DNA of 64,000 nt from an uncultured Collinsella sp. (GTDB lineage: Bacteria > Actinomycetota > Coriobacteriia > Coriobacteriales > Coriobacteriaceae): contig CALULJ010000009.1 in the NCBI GenBank assembly GCA_944321445.1, positions 1 through 64,000 on the forward strand. The letters are read 5' to 3'. Below the pieces are notes generated by a model, which ran no database searches, had not been told where the DNA came from, and worked only from the letters and a program-made list of their open reading frames with translations. Below are positions 8,017 through 16,367 of this stretch, piece after piece; positions within the stretch are counted from its first letter, which is position 1, and each line of letters begins with the position of its first letter. The position numbers were made by a program, and so were the translations under genes.

Positions 8017-8084
8017 TTGGGAAAAAGGGGACAGGCACTTATTTCCCACCGGTGGGAAATAAGTGCCTGTCCCCTTTTTCCCAA
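8017..8084. repeat. 68-bp perfect palindrome between ftsZ and pgeF
   Basis: Positions 8017-8050 and 8051-8084 are exact reverse complements with no loop, giving a 34-bp arm. The arm contains GGGGACAGGCACTTATTTCCC and begins with A/T-rich ends that give a TTTTTCCC run on each strand after the stem. It could terminate ftsZ transcription, but its perfection and the GGGACAGGCACTT core suggest a dispersed REP/MITE-type repeat. Confidence 0.9.
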
Positions 8085-8135
8085 GCGCGGCTCGATAACT
8101 CGGGCCGCGCTTGCGCAATCTGAAAGAGAGCGGAA

Positions 8136-9272
8136 TTAGAAGTTGCCGCGCTTGAGGAAGTCGGGCAGCTCGAACTGGTCATTACCGAAGTTCGGGAGCT
8201 CAGTGCCACCAATGTTGCGCGTCGGGGCGCTCTGGGCGGCAGACGGAGCGGTGTGCTGCGGCTCGGGACGAGATGCCGGAGCTGCCTGGCCGAAGAGCTG
8301 GTCCTGACGGTTGACGTTAGCATCGGAGAAGCCGGTGGCGATAACGGTGATGCGCACCTGATCGCCCAGGGACTCGTCGACAACGGTACCGAAGATGATG
8401 TTCGCCTCGGGGTCGACCGCATTGGCAACGAGGTCTGCGGCGTCGTTGATCTCCTGGATGCCGAGGTCCTTGGAGCCGGCGATGGACAGCAGCACGCGGG
8501 TCGCGCCATCGATGGAGCTCTCGAGCAGCGGGCTGGAGATAGCCTGCTGGGCGGCATCGACGGCACGGGTGTCGCCCGAAGCGGTGCCGATGCCCATCAT
8601 GGCCGTACCGGCCTGCTTCATGATGGTCTTCACGTCAGCGAAGTCGAGGTTGATGATGCCGGGGACGGTGATGAGGTCCGTGATGCCCTGGGTGCCCTGC
8701 GACAACACGGCATCGGCCATGGCGAAGGCCTCGAGCATCGTGGTCTTCTTCTCGGCGATGTCGAGCAGCTTATCGTTAGGGATGACGATCATGGTATCGA
8801 CGCACTCGGACAGGGTCTGGATGCCCTCCTCGGCGCTGGCCTTGCGCTTGCGGCCCTCGAAGGTGAAGGGCTTGGTCACAACGGCTACGGTGAGCGCGCC
8901 CACGTCGTTCATGGCGATGTCGGCAACAATTGGAGCCGCACCGGTACCGGTGCCGCCGCCCTCGCCGGCGGTGATGAAGACCATGTCGGCACCGGCAAGC
9001 GCCTCGGCGATATCGTCGCGCGACTCGTCGGCAGCCTTACGGCCGACCTCGGGGTTGGCGCCGGCGCCCAGGCCGCGCGTGAGGTCGGTACCGATGTGCA
9101 CCTTGATGTCGGCGTCGGAGATGGCGAGAGCCTGCGCATCGGTATTGATGGCGACGAACTCGACGCCGCGGATGCCCTCCTCGATCATGCGGTTGACGGC
9201 GTTCGTACCGCCGCCGCCCACACCGACAACCTTGATGACGGCAAGGTAGTTGTTGATATCGTTCTCGTGCAT
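8136..9272 (-). CDS. ftsZ: Cell division GTPase FtsZ
   Basis: This 378-residue tubulin homologue has [13 protein letters not shown] at the N-terminus, the GTP-binding tubulin loop [11 protein letters not shown], the T7 synergy loop region NLDFADV and a flexible Pro/Ala/Gln linker. It ends in [12 protein letters not shown], the conserved C-terminal peptide bound by SepF, FtsA or ZipA. It forms the Z ring at midcell. The ATG at 9272 ([10 protein letters not shown]) fits the family better than the in-frame ATG at 9332. It is the last gene of the dcw run, 241 bases after ftsQ, so it may have its own promoter in that gap. ftsA is missing between ftsQ and ftsZ. Confidence 0.98.
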   Translation of the reverse strand: MHENDINNYLAVIKVVGVGGGGTNAVNRMIEEGIRGVEFVAINTDAQALAISDADIKVHIGTDLTRGLGAGANPEVGRKAADESRDDIAEALAGADMVFITAGEGGGTGTGAAPIVADIAMNDVGALTVAVVTKPFTFEGRKRKASAEEGIQTLSECVDTMIVIPNDKLLDIAEKKTTMLEAFAMADAVLSQGTQGITDLITVPGIINLDFADVKTIMKQAGTAMMGIGTASGDTRAVDAAQQAISSPLLESSIDGATRVLLSIAGSKDLGIQEINDAADLVANAVDPEANIIFGTVVDESLGDQVRITVIATGFSDANVNRQDQLFGQAAPASRPEPQHTAPSAAQSAPTRNIGGTELPNFGNDQFELPDFLKRGNF

Positions 9273-9513
9273 CCTTCGGTCCTCCGAACATCCGGTATAA
9301 GCGCTTGGCGGCCTTTCGACTATAACCCTCAAGTACAGATTAAATGTCGAGGTAAACCGCTGTATCTTTGCACAATTTCGAGGTAGAAGTCAACTTTAGG
9401 TTATACGTTTTATGAAATCCGCAGGTAGACAGCAAAACCGTTCACCGGACGGGCAATGGCGGCTTCCACCAGCGCTTCAAGTGCACCCGCATTACGCAGT
9501 GTCAAGTGATGCG

Positions 9514-11163
9514 CTATACGTCGGCGCTGCGGAAGGAATAGGCGTCGGCAACGCGCACGTTGATGTAGGTCACACCCGGCTCCTGCTCGAGCAGCTGGCG
9601 GATAACCTGTTCCTTTTGCTGGATGTCCTCAGGCGCACCCAGCGAAACCTCAACGCCCGAGAACAGGTTCGCAGAAATCGCCTCGATTGAGGGAACGGAG
9701 ATGTCCTTGATCATGGCGCGGAACTCGCTGCTGAACCCCTGCGCGTACTTCAGTCCCGCAAGGATCACCTCCGAGGAAACATCGCGGCCGCTGGAAGGCG
9801 TCACATCGGTGCCCACATCGGTGAGCAGCACGGCCCCCGCCTGCTGGGCGACCTCGACGGCAGCCTCAATGCGCACGGTCCGATTCTGGAGCTCCTGCTC
9901 GGTCAGCCCCTGCTCAGCGTCCACGTTCTCGGCACCCTCGCCGTCTTCGCCCTCGCCGTCCGTCTCCTCGGAATCGCCGGATTCCTCGTCCAGCTGCTCC
10001 TCGCTGTCTACGGACTCCTCGTCGTCCGCGGTGCCATCGGCATCCTCCCCGTCCGCGGCGTCCGTCGAATCGTCGGAAGGTACGACCGTGCCGGTGGAGT
10101 CGGCGGTTTCGGCGATGGACACCGGAGCGATCCAACGGTCGTCGGCGCTGATGGCCCAGGCAACGTCATCGGACACGATGTAGGCGATGGCAGACACCTG
10201 GCACTCGACCGGCGTGATGGTGATGGTGTGGGGGAATTCGCGCTCGATCTTCACGCTCTCCACCCAAGGGTTCTGCATGAGCGCCTCGGTGATCTGGTCG
10301 TCATCGAGGTTGAAGAGCGTGGAGCCCTCGGGAACATCGATGAGCTGCTCGACCGTCTGCTGGGGCACGTGCGCGCTCCCGTTGATGACCACATCGCTCA
10401 CCGAGAAGAAGCCCGAGTTAACGATCACGGCGGCGCCGAGACCGAACACGATGGCGATCGAGATGAACGCCGCAGCAGCGATGCGCATGATGCGCGTCGC
10501 GTTCTCGGACGCAGCGGTGAAGCTGCGCTTAGGCTTGGCATCGCCTGCAGCGCTGCGTATGGGCTTGGTTTTAGCTTTAGCCTTGGCGCCATCCTTGCCC
10601 TTTGCGCCAAACGGCAACGAGAGTTTTTTGGCGGTCGGTGCGACCGCGCGCACGATGCCTGCAGACGGCTTGATAGCCGACTGCTTCTGTGCAGGGGCCT
10701 GCGATGCCTTCTTCTTGGGAATGGAAACCGGAAGCGACAGCGAGCGCTTGGGTTTCGCGGCGGGCGCGGCCGATGCCTGCCGGCGCGGTGCCGGCGCTGC
10801 CGCGCGCTTGGCGGGCGCCGGGGCTGCAGCGCGCCGCGCGGGAGCGGCGGCACGGGCCGTCTTTGCCGCAGTGGCCGCGCGCTTGACGGACGCCTGGCGC
10901 TTCGTGGGAGAAACGGCAGGCTTGACCGCAGGCTTTACCTTGGGGCGAGCGGCGCGCGCAGTCGTCACGCGATTGACCGCGGCATGCTTCGTGGGCGCCG
11001 TATAGGTGCGCGCGGGAACCTTCTTAGGAGCGGCGGGCGCGGCCGCGGGCTTTGCGGATGCAGGTTTTGACGTGCGGACGGAAGCGGCTCCCGAAGAGCG
11101 GCGGAACGTGGGCTTCTGCTTAGAAGCCGAGGAATTTGACTTCCGGCTTGAGCTCGACGCCAT
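9514..11163 (-). CDS. ftsQ: FtsQ/DivIB division protein with long basic N-terminus and acidic insertion
   Basis: This 549-residue protein is about twice the usual size. Residues 1-220 are a low-complexity Ala/Pro/Lys/Arg cytoplasmic region. Residues 227-249 form one membrane segment, and 252-320 form a POTRA domain (FFSVSDVVINGSAHVPQQTV). Residues 351-420 are an Asp/Glu/Gly/Ser insertion. The remainder is the FtsQ beta domain, with NLFSGVEVSLGAPEDIQQK. FtsQ links FtsL and FtsB to the divisome. The start at 11163 overlaps murB by 44 bases, but AAAGGAAG sits at the right distance inside murB and supports it. A shorter form starting nearer the membrane segment cannot be excluded. Confidence 0.88.
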   Translation of the reverse strand: MASSSSRKSNSSASKQKPTFRRSSGAASVRTSKPASAKPAAAPAAPKKVPARTYTAPTKHAAVNRVTTARAARPKVKPAVKPAVSPTKRQASVKRAATAAKTARAAAPARRAAAPAPAKRAAAPAPRRQASAAPAAKPKRSLSLPVSIPKKKASQAPAQKQSAIKPSAGIVRAVAPTAKKLSLPFGAKGKDGAKAKAKTKPIRSAAGDAKPKRSFTAASENATRIMRIAAAAFISIAIVFGLGAAVIVNSGFFSVSDVVINGSAHVPQQTVEQLIDVPEGSTLFNLDDDQITEALMQNPWVESVKIEREFPHTITITPVECQVSAIAYIVSDDVAWAISADDRWIAPVSIAETADSTGTVVPSDDSTDAADGEDADGTADDEESVDSEEQLDEESGDSEETDGEGEDGEGAENVDAEQGLTEQELQNRTVRIEAAVEVAQQAGAVLLTDVGTDVTPSSGRDVSSEVILAGLKYAQGFSSEFRAMIKDISVPSIEAISANLFSGVEVSLGAPEDIQQKEQVIRQLLEQEPGVTYINVRVADAYSFRSADV

Positions 11164-12031
11164 ACGCTTCCTTTACCTTGTCGTACACGTGCTGGATAAC
11201 GGAGACCACATCGTTTGCGGTCGCATTGCCGTTGTTCACAATAAAGTTAGCGTGAACGGGCGACACCTCGGCCCCTCCAACCGAAAAACCCTTCAATCCG
11301 CATTCCTCGACCATAGCTCCCACACTTCTTCCGGGAGGATTGCGGAACACCGACCCGCATGAAGCGGTGCCGATGGGCTGCGTGCGACGGCGACGGAGCA
11401 GCGAGCGCTCCATCTCGGCACGGATCTCGGGCTTGTCACCCAGGTGAAGCTTGAGCGTCACCTCGAGAATGATCTCGTCGCGAGGAATGCCGTTCTCGCG
11501 GTACGCCCAGTACACGTCGTCGTGCGCATAGTGGCGCAGGCCGGCGCCGGGCTTGTAGGTCACCACGTCCTCGATGAGCGAGCCGATCCACTCCTGGCGC
11601 GTGCCGGCGTTCATGGAGACGGCGCCGCCCACGGTTCCGGGAATGCCCACGGCGAACTCAAGACCCGACAGCCCCTTGGTGAAGGCGTCGTTGACCAGGC
11701 GCGCGAGAATGACGCCCGCGCCCACGGTGAGCGTGACCCCGTCCTCGGCGAGCACCGTGCGCTGGAACTCGCGGCCCAGCGTGATGACCGCGCCGCGGTA
11801 ACCGGTGTCGGCGACCAGCAGGTTCGAACCCTTGCCCACGATGACCCACGGCACCTGCTCGCGCGAGAGAATCTCGACGGCACGGCGCAGCGCGTGGTAG
11901 CTGTGGCACGTGAGGAACAGATCGGCCTGCCCGCCGATGCGGTAGCTTGTATGGCGAGCCAGGCGCTCGTTTTCGATCGCGTCGGTATCGATGGCGCCCG
12001 AAAGCGACATCATGGCGTTGAACAGGCCCAT
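11120..12031 (-). CDS. murB: UDP-N-acetylmuramate dehydrogenase MurB
   Basis: This 303-residue FAD-dependent reductase completes UDP-MurNAc from UDP-GlcNAc-enolpyruvate. Visible motifs are TSYRIGGQADLFLTC, VGKGSNLLVADTGYRG and GVVITLG-like FAD-binding segments, LEFAVGIPGTVGGAVSMNAG, and the catalytic Ser region CGSVFRNPPG, followed by a type-II-like C-terminus ending NGNATANDVV. The gene starts 3 bases after the murC stop codon and its end overlaps ftsQ, so translational coupling is likely. Confidence 0.97.
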   Translation of the reverse strand: MGLFNAMMSLSGAIDTDAIENERLARHTSYRIGGQADLFLTCHSYHALRRAVEILSREQVPWVIVGKGSNLLVADTGYRGAVITLGREFQRTVLAEDGVTLTVGAGVILARLVNDAFTKGLSGLEFAVGIPGTVGGAVSMNAGTRQEWIGSLIEDVVTYKPGAGLRHYAHDDVYWAYRENGIPRDEIILEVTLKLHLGDKPEIRAEMERSLLRRRRTQPIGTASCGSVFRNPPGRSVGAMVEECGLKGFSVGGAEVSPVHANFIVNNGNATANDVVSVIQHVYDKVKEAYGVELKPEVKFLGF

Positions 12032-12034
12032 CGC

Positions 12035-13459
12035 CTATCGGTTGTCCTTCTTGGAATCGGCCACGTGCTCCAGGTACTCGGGGCCGACCTGCGTCACGTC
12101 GCCGGCGCCCATGGTAATGAGCAGGTCACCGGGCTGCGCCTCGGCATCCAGGCGCGCCATGAGGGAGGCGCGGTCGGGTGCGTAGAACACGCGCTTGCCG
12201 GGATGGCGCTCGGCCACCAGGTCGGCGAGCATCTTGCTCGTAACGCCGGGAATGGGCATCTCGCCGGCGGAGAACACGTCGATGAGCACCAGCACGTCGG
12301 CCTTCGCGAAGGCGTCGGCGAACTCGTCGGCGAGCGCCTGCAGGCGCGAATAGCGGTGCGGCTGGAACACGACGACGACCTTGTTGAAGTCAAGCGAGCT
12401 CGCGGCGGCAAGCGTCGCGGCGATCTCGGTGGGATGATGGCCGTAGTCGTCCACGAGCGTGACGCCGTTCACGTCGGCAACATGGGTGAAACGACGGCGC
12501 ACGCCCTCGAACGTGGAGAGTGCCTTGGCGGCAGCCTCGGTATCCTGGCCCAGCGCCCAGGCAACGGTCAGCGAAGCGCTGGCGTTGAGCATGTTGTGGC
12601 GGCCGGGGTTGCTCTTGATGGTGACGGTGCGCTGCGCGCCATCGGGCAGCGTGACGTCGAAGACCGACGCAAGCGCATGACCGCCCTCGCGCGGCGTGCA
12701 CACCACATCGCACGAGGAATCGAAGCCGTACGTCAACACGCGGCGACCCGTGGAGCGGGCAAGCTCGACCAGATGCGGGAACTCGCCGCACACGATGACG
12801 GTGCCGCTCTCCCCCACGAGGCCCATGAACTTGACGAAGGTCTCCTCGATCTCCTCAAGACCGGAATAGTGGTCAAGGTGATCGGCCTCGACGTTGGTGA
12901 CGACGACCACGTTGGGATCGAGGTAGAGGAAGGAGCGGTCGGACTCGTCAGCCTCGGAGACAAAGTACTCGCTCGAGCCGTTACGGCCGTTGGTGTCATA
13001 GCCCTCGACGATGCCGCCGATGAGGAAGCTCGGGTCGAGGCCCATGCGGTCGAGCATGGTGGCGCACATGGAAGACGTGGTGGTCTTGCCGTGCGTGCCG
13101 GCGATGGCGACCGTCGTGTGGCCGTGCGAGAGCACCGAGAGCATCTGGGCGCGCGGCCAGACGGGAATACCGAGTTCGAGGGCACGGATGACCTCGGGGT
13201 TGGTGTCGGGGATGGCAGTGGAAACGACCACGACGTCGGGGTTGACCTCATCGACCGTGTGCGCCTCGTGACCCACGTGCACCTCGATGCCGGCGCGCGT
13301 GAGCTGACGGATGTAGCGGGAGGTCTTGAGGTCGGAGCCGGTGATGCGGAAGCCGCGCTCGTGCAGGATGAGCGCGATGGCGCTCATGCCCGCGCCGCCG
13401 ATGCCGATAAAGTGGGCGCTCTTGAACGTGGGCTCCCCATTCGAAGTGAACTGTGCCAT
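12035..13459 (-). CDS. murC: UDP-N-acetylmuramate-L-alanine ligase MurC
   Basis: This 474-residue Mur ligase has the N-terminal UDP-binding motif HFIGIGGAGMSAIA, the ATP loop GTHGKTTTSSM, NVEADHLDHY and the C-terminal DDYGHHPTEIAATL signature specific to MurC. It adds L-Ala to UDP-MurNAc in the cytoplasm. The ATG at 13459 opens MAQFTSNGEPTF shortly before the conserved region. A GC-rich hairpin (13566-13594) lies between murG and murC, so this gene may also have its own transcription signals. murB follows almost immediately. Confidence 0.98.
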   Translation of the reverse strand: MAQFTSNGEPTFKSAHFIGIGGAGMSAIALILHERGFRITGSDLKTSRYIRQLTRAGIEVHVGHEAHTVDEVNPDVVVVSTAIPDTNPEVIRALELGIPVWPRAQMLSVLSHGHTTVAIAGTHGKTTTSSMCATMLDRMGLDPSFLIGGIVEGYDTNGRNGSSEYFVSEADESDRSFLYLDPNVVVVTNVEADHLDHYSGLEEIEETFVKFMGLVGESGTVIVCGEFPHLVELARSTGRRVLTYGFDSSCDVVCTPREGGHALASVFDVTLPDGAQRTVTIKSNPGRHNMLNASASLTVAWALGQDTEAAAKALSTFEGVRRRFTHVADVNGVTLVDDYGHHPTEIAATLAAASSLDFNKVVVVFQPHRYSRLQALADEFADAFAKADVLVLIDVFSAGEMPIPGVTSKMLADLVAERHPGKRVFYAPDRASLMARLDAEAQPGDLLITMGAGDVTQVGPEYLEHVADSKKDNR

Positions 13460-13565
13460 ATGCGTTGGTCTCCCCTTGGGACGACGATGTTGTGCAACAG
13501 TCTCTTACTGTAACGCAAACCATCGCATGGCGGGAGGGATGAAATCGCGGGTTGCAGCGAATACA

Positions 13566-13594
13566 GGCCCGCTCCGCATAGTGCGAAACGGGCC
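13566..13594 (-). terminator. Hairpin between murG and murC
   Basis: GGCCCG...CGGGCC-type arms form a stem of about 12 bp with small internal mismatches and a CTA loop. On the minus strand it is followed by TGTATT rather than a U-run. It lies 30 bases after the murG stop and may attenuate transcription into murC. Confidence 0.35.
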
Positions 13595-13623
13595 CGCAGG
13601 CAAATATCTGGAATCGGGCGGCC

Positions 13624-14751
13624 TTAGGCGCAGACCCCTTCGATGGCGTCGGCCAAGGCGGCTGCGGCGCGATCCTGCTCGAGCCCGCGCGCAGCGGCGC
13701 GCATGGCCTCGCGGCGATTCGGCTGCGCGAGCAGGTCGATGAGCTCGGAGGCAAACGGCTCGCCATCGATATCGGCATCGGCAAACATCACCGCGGCGCC
13801 AGCATCGACCAGGTAGCGGGCGTTCGTGGTTTGATGGTCGGCCGTGGCGAGCGGGTACGGCACGAGCACCGCGGGCACGGCGAGCGCCGCGATCTCGGCG
13901 ACCGAGGACGCGCCGGAGCGCGACAGCACCAGGTCGGCGGCGGCGAGCATATCGCCCATGTTATCGATGTAGGGCTGAACGCGGTAGCGCTTCTCCTCCT
14001 CCGGTGTGCAGGCCAACGCCGCCTTCGTGGCCTCGAAGTCATCTGCACCGGTCGAGTGGACCACGTAGACGCCATCGATGCCCAACAGGCGCTGCTTGAG
14101 CTCCGTCATCCGTTGGTTGAGGTGGTGCGCACCGAGCGAGCCACCGAACACGAGCAGCAGCGTCGCATCCTCGGGAACGCCCAGCACGGCCCGACCGCGC
14201 GCGCGATCGCCTGCGAGCACCGAGTTGCGCACGGGGTTACCCGTGAACTCGATGCGCGTGGCCGGACCTGCATGCTTCTCGAACACCGCGCGCACGCTGG
14301 GCTGCGCGATGGCCACGAGCGAAGCCTGCTTCGCGGACTGCTTGTTGGCGAGGCCGGGCACAGAATTCTGCTCGTGCAGCACCACGGGAATACCCATCTT
14401 CGCGGCGGCGCGCATGAGCGGAAGCTCGACGTAGGCGCCGAAGCCCACGGCGACGTCAGGTTTCAGGGAAGGATCGGAGGTAAACGTACGCACCAGGCGA
14501 CGCTCCTCGCGTGCGAGATGCAGCAGCGCGGTCGCCAGCGTCCACGGACGCTCGCGGTCAAAACCCGTGACTTCGACCGGGAAGAAGTCAAAACCTGCCT
14601 GAGGGACGAGCTTGCCTTCAAGACGGCGCGTCTGGCCGAAGAACCGCACACGGTGACCGCGGGCATCGAGCTCCTCGGCAAGCGCAAGCGCCGGGTTCAC
14701 ATGACCGGCGGTGCCGCCGGCGGCTATGGCAACAGAGAGTCTATCGGTCAT
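13624..14751 (-). CDS. murG: Lipid II synthase MurG (UDP-GlcNAc transferase)
   Basis: This 375-residue GT-B glycosyltransferase adds GlcNAc to lipid I on the inner face of the membrane. Motifs are AIAAGGTAGHVNPALALA at the N-terminus, ALMRAAAKMGIPVVLHEQNSVPG, GGSLGAHHLN in the second domain and SRSGASSVAEIAALAVPAVLVPYP near the C-terminus, the UDP-sugar binding region. The ATG at 14751 overlaps the end of ftsW by 11 bases, implying coupled translation; the longer in-frame extension lies wholly inside ftsW. Order ftsW-murG-murC-murB matches the classical dcw arrangement. Confidence 0.98.
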   Translation of the reverse strand: MTDRLSVAIAAGGTAGHVNPALALAEELDARGHRVRFFGQTRRLEGKLVPQAGFDFFPVEVTGFDRERPWTLATALLHLAREERRLVRTFTSDPSLKPDVAVGFGAYVELPLMRAAAKMGIPVVLHEQNSVPGLANKQSAKQASLVAIAQPSVRAVFEKHAGPATRIEFTGNPVRNSVLAGDRARGRAVLGVPEDATLLLVFGGSLGAHHLNQRMTELKQRLLGIDGVYVVHSTGADDFEATKAALACTPEEEKRYRVQPYIDNMGDMLAAADLVLSRSGASSVAEIAALAVPAVLVPYPLATADHQTTNARYLVDAGAAVMFADADIDGEPFASELIDLLAQPNRREAMRAAARGLEQDRAAAALADAIEGVCA

Positions 14752-16354
14752 ATCGGTCCCTTCTCGAAGTGGACGATCCGCGGCGCCCGTCGCGCACGCG
14801 CGGCCCTCGGTCGCGCAGGCGGTCCGCTGGGTCACCATGCAAGTCTACGCGCCCGTATCCCCCATCGTTGCCACGGCGCTCGCCGCGCGCGGCAAACGGG
14901 GACCGGCGCGTCCCGCCCGATGCGGACGTCGAGCGTCCGCCGGCTCCATCGTACACAGAAAAGCCGTCCGTGCGGGAGCCGGAGCCCCTGCCCGTGCGAA
15001 CGCGCGGCTCGCCGGCCGTCGAGCGGCCCAGGTGGTCCGAGATCGCGTCTTCCTCCGACATCACGGCGAACCGCGCGCGACGTGCCTCATAGGGCGCCGA
15101 GGTGTTGCTCTCGATGGAGACGCGCAGGATGAGGCCGGCGAGGATGAGCGAGGCGATAAGCGACGAGCCGCCATACGAAATGAACGGCATGGTCTTGCCG
15201 GTCATGGGGATGAGACCCAGGATACCCAGCGCGTTCACCAAAAACTGAGCCATGATGATGGTCGCGCAGCCCTCTGCCACGAACGCACCGTAGCGGCTCG
15301 GAGAATGCTTGGCTATGGCGAACGCGGCGTAGACCATGGCAGCGAACACGGCGAAAAACGCCAGCGTGCCGAAGAAGCCGAGCTCCTCGCCGATGATGGC
15401 GAGGATGTAGTCGTTATGGGCCTCCGGCAGGTAGAAGTACTTCATCGTCGACCCGCCGATCCCGCGGCCGAACAGGCCGCCGGAGGCGAACGCCATGATG
15501 GCGAGCGTCGCCTGGTAGCCGTCGCCGTACGGGTCACTCCACGGATCGCCCGCCATGAGCAGGCGCTCCATGCGGTAGGGAGCGATGGCGATGGCGATGG
15601 CGATGGCCACTGCCGCCACCACGATGACACCGCCGACGACGCTCTTGGAGATGCCTGCGAGCACCATGAGCATGAAGACCGTGAAACCGATGATGATGGT
15701 CGTGCCCAGGTCGGGCTGGAAGAAGATGAAGATAAGCGGCACCACGACACCGATCGCCATCTTCGCAAGAAACGTTTGCGTGTCGATCGACTCGGTTTCG
15801 TAGTAGTCGGAAAGGAGCTTCGACACCAGCAAGATCATGACGGGCTTCAAGAACTCAGAGGGCTGCAGCGTGAAGACGTTGCCGATGCTGATCCAGCGCA
15901 CCGCGCCGCGCGAGCCCGCGCCCATGAGCGCAACGACGATGAGCAGCACCAGGCATACGCCCCACAGCCACCAGATGGCGTCGGTGCGCAGCAGGTCCCA
16001 AGGGAAACGCCGCGATGCGAGCGCGGCGACAAAGCCGGCGCCCAAAACGGCGAATACCGCTTGACGCACCAAGAAATACGTAGGGTCGCCCGATTCCTTC
16101 ATGGCCGTGACCGACGAGGCGGAATACACCATGAGCAAGCCGAATGCCACGACGGCAACCAGGCAAGCCAAAAAGACGAGCCGCGGGCGCATGATACGCG
16201 CGGGCACGCCGCGAATGAGCTGCTCGGCAAGGTCGCTGCGCTGCGAGGCGGAACGCGCCCTGCGGGCGGCGCGCTCGTCGACCGCAGGCGCGCCGACGCG
16301 AGCGGGCGCACCCGCAAGCCGGGCGGTTCTGGTTGCGCGTGGGCTCCTGGTCAA
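14741..16354 (-). CDS. ftsW: Peptidoglycan polymerase FtsW (SEDS family)
   Basis: About ten membrane segments begin at RPRLVFLACLVAVVAFGLLM, with the SEDS signatures LQPSEFLKPVMILLVSKLL, VFFQPDLGTT-like region and PMTGKTMPFISYGGSS. FtsW polymerises lipid II at the septum with FtsI. A soluble N-terminus of roughly 55 residues and a hydrophilic Arg/Gly/Ser-rich C-terminal tail of about 100 residues flank the membrane part, the latter as in other actinobacteria. I chose the TTG at 16354 (537 residues) because AGAGAGG precedes it and it falls just after the murD stop. The first ATG would give a protein starting right at the first membrane segment. Confidence 0.92.
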   Translation of the reverse strand: MTRSPRATRTARLAGAPARVGAPAVDERAARRARSASQRSDLAEQLIRGVPARIMRPRLVFLACLVAVVAFGLLMVYSASSVTAMKESGDPTYFLVRQAVFAVLGAGFVAALASRRFPWDLLRTDAIWWLWGVCLVLLIVVALMGAGSRGAVRWISIGNVFTLQPSEFLKPVMILLVSKLLSDYYETESIDTQTFLAKMAIGVVVPLIFIFFQPDLGTTIIIGFTVFMLMVLAGISKSVVGGVIVVAAVAIAIAIAIAPYRMERLLMAGDPWSDPYGDGYQATLAIMAFASGGLFGRGIGGSTMKYFYLPEAHNDYILAIIGEELGFFGTLAFFAVFAAMVYAAFAIAKHSPSRYGAFVAEGCATIIMAQFLVNALGILGLIPMTGKTMPFISYGGSSLIASLILAGLILRVSIESNTSAPYEARRARFAVMSEEDAISDHLGRSTAGEPRVRTGRGSGSRTDGFSVYDGAGGRSTSASGGTRRSPFAARGERRGNDGGYGRVDLHGDPADRLRDRGPRVRDGRRGSSTSRRDRYDR

Positions 16355-16367
16355 TCGTCTGGCCTCT

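Noticed and set aside
11444-13513. 689-codon plus-strand open frame opposite murC and murB
   Set aside because: It is an exact antisense shadow of two well-supported Mur genes; high GC content leaves the opposite frame open. The translation is His/Ala/Gly/Arg-rich with no domain pattern.
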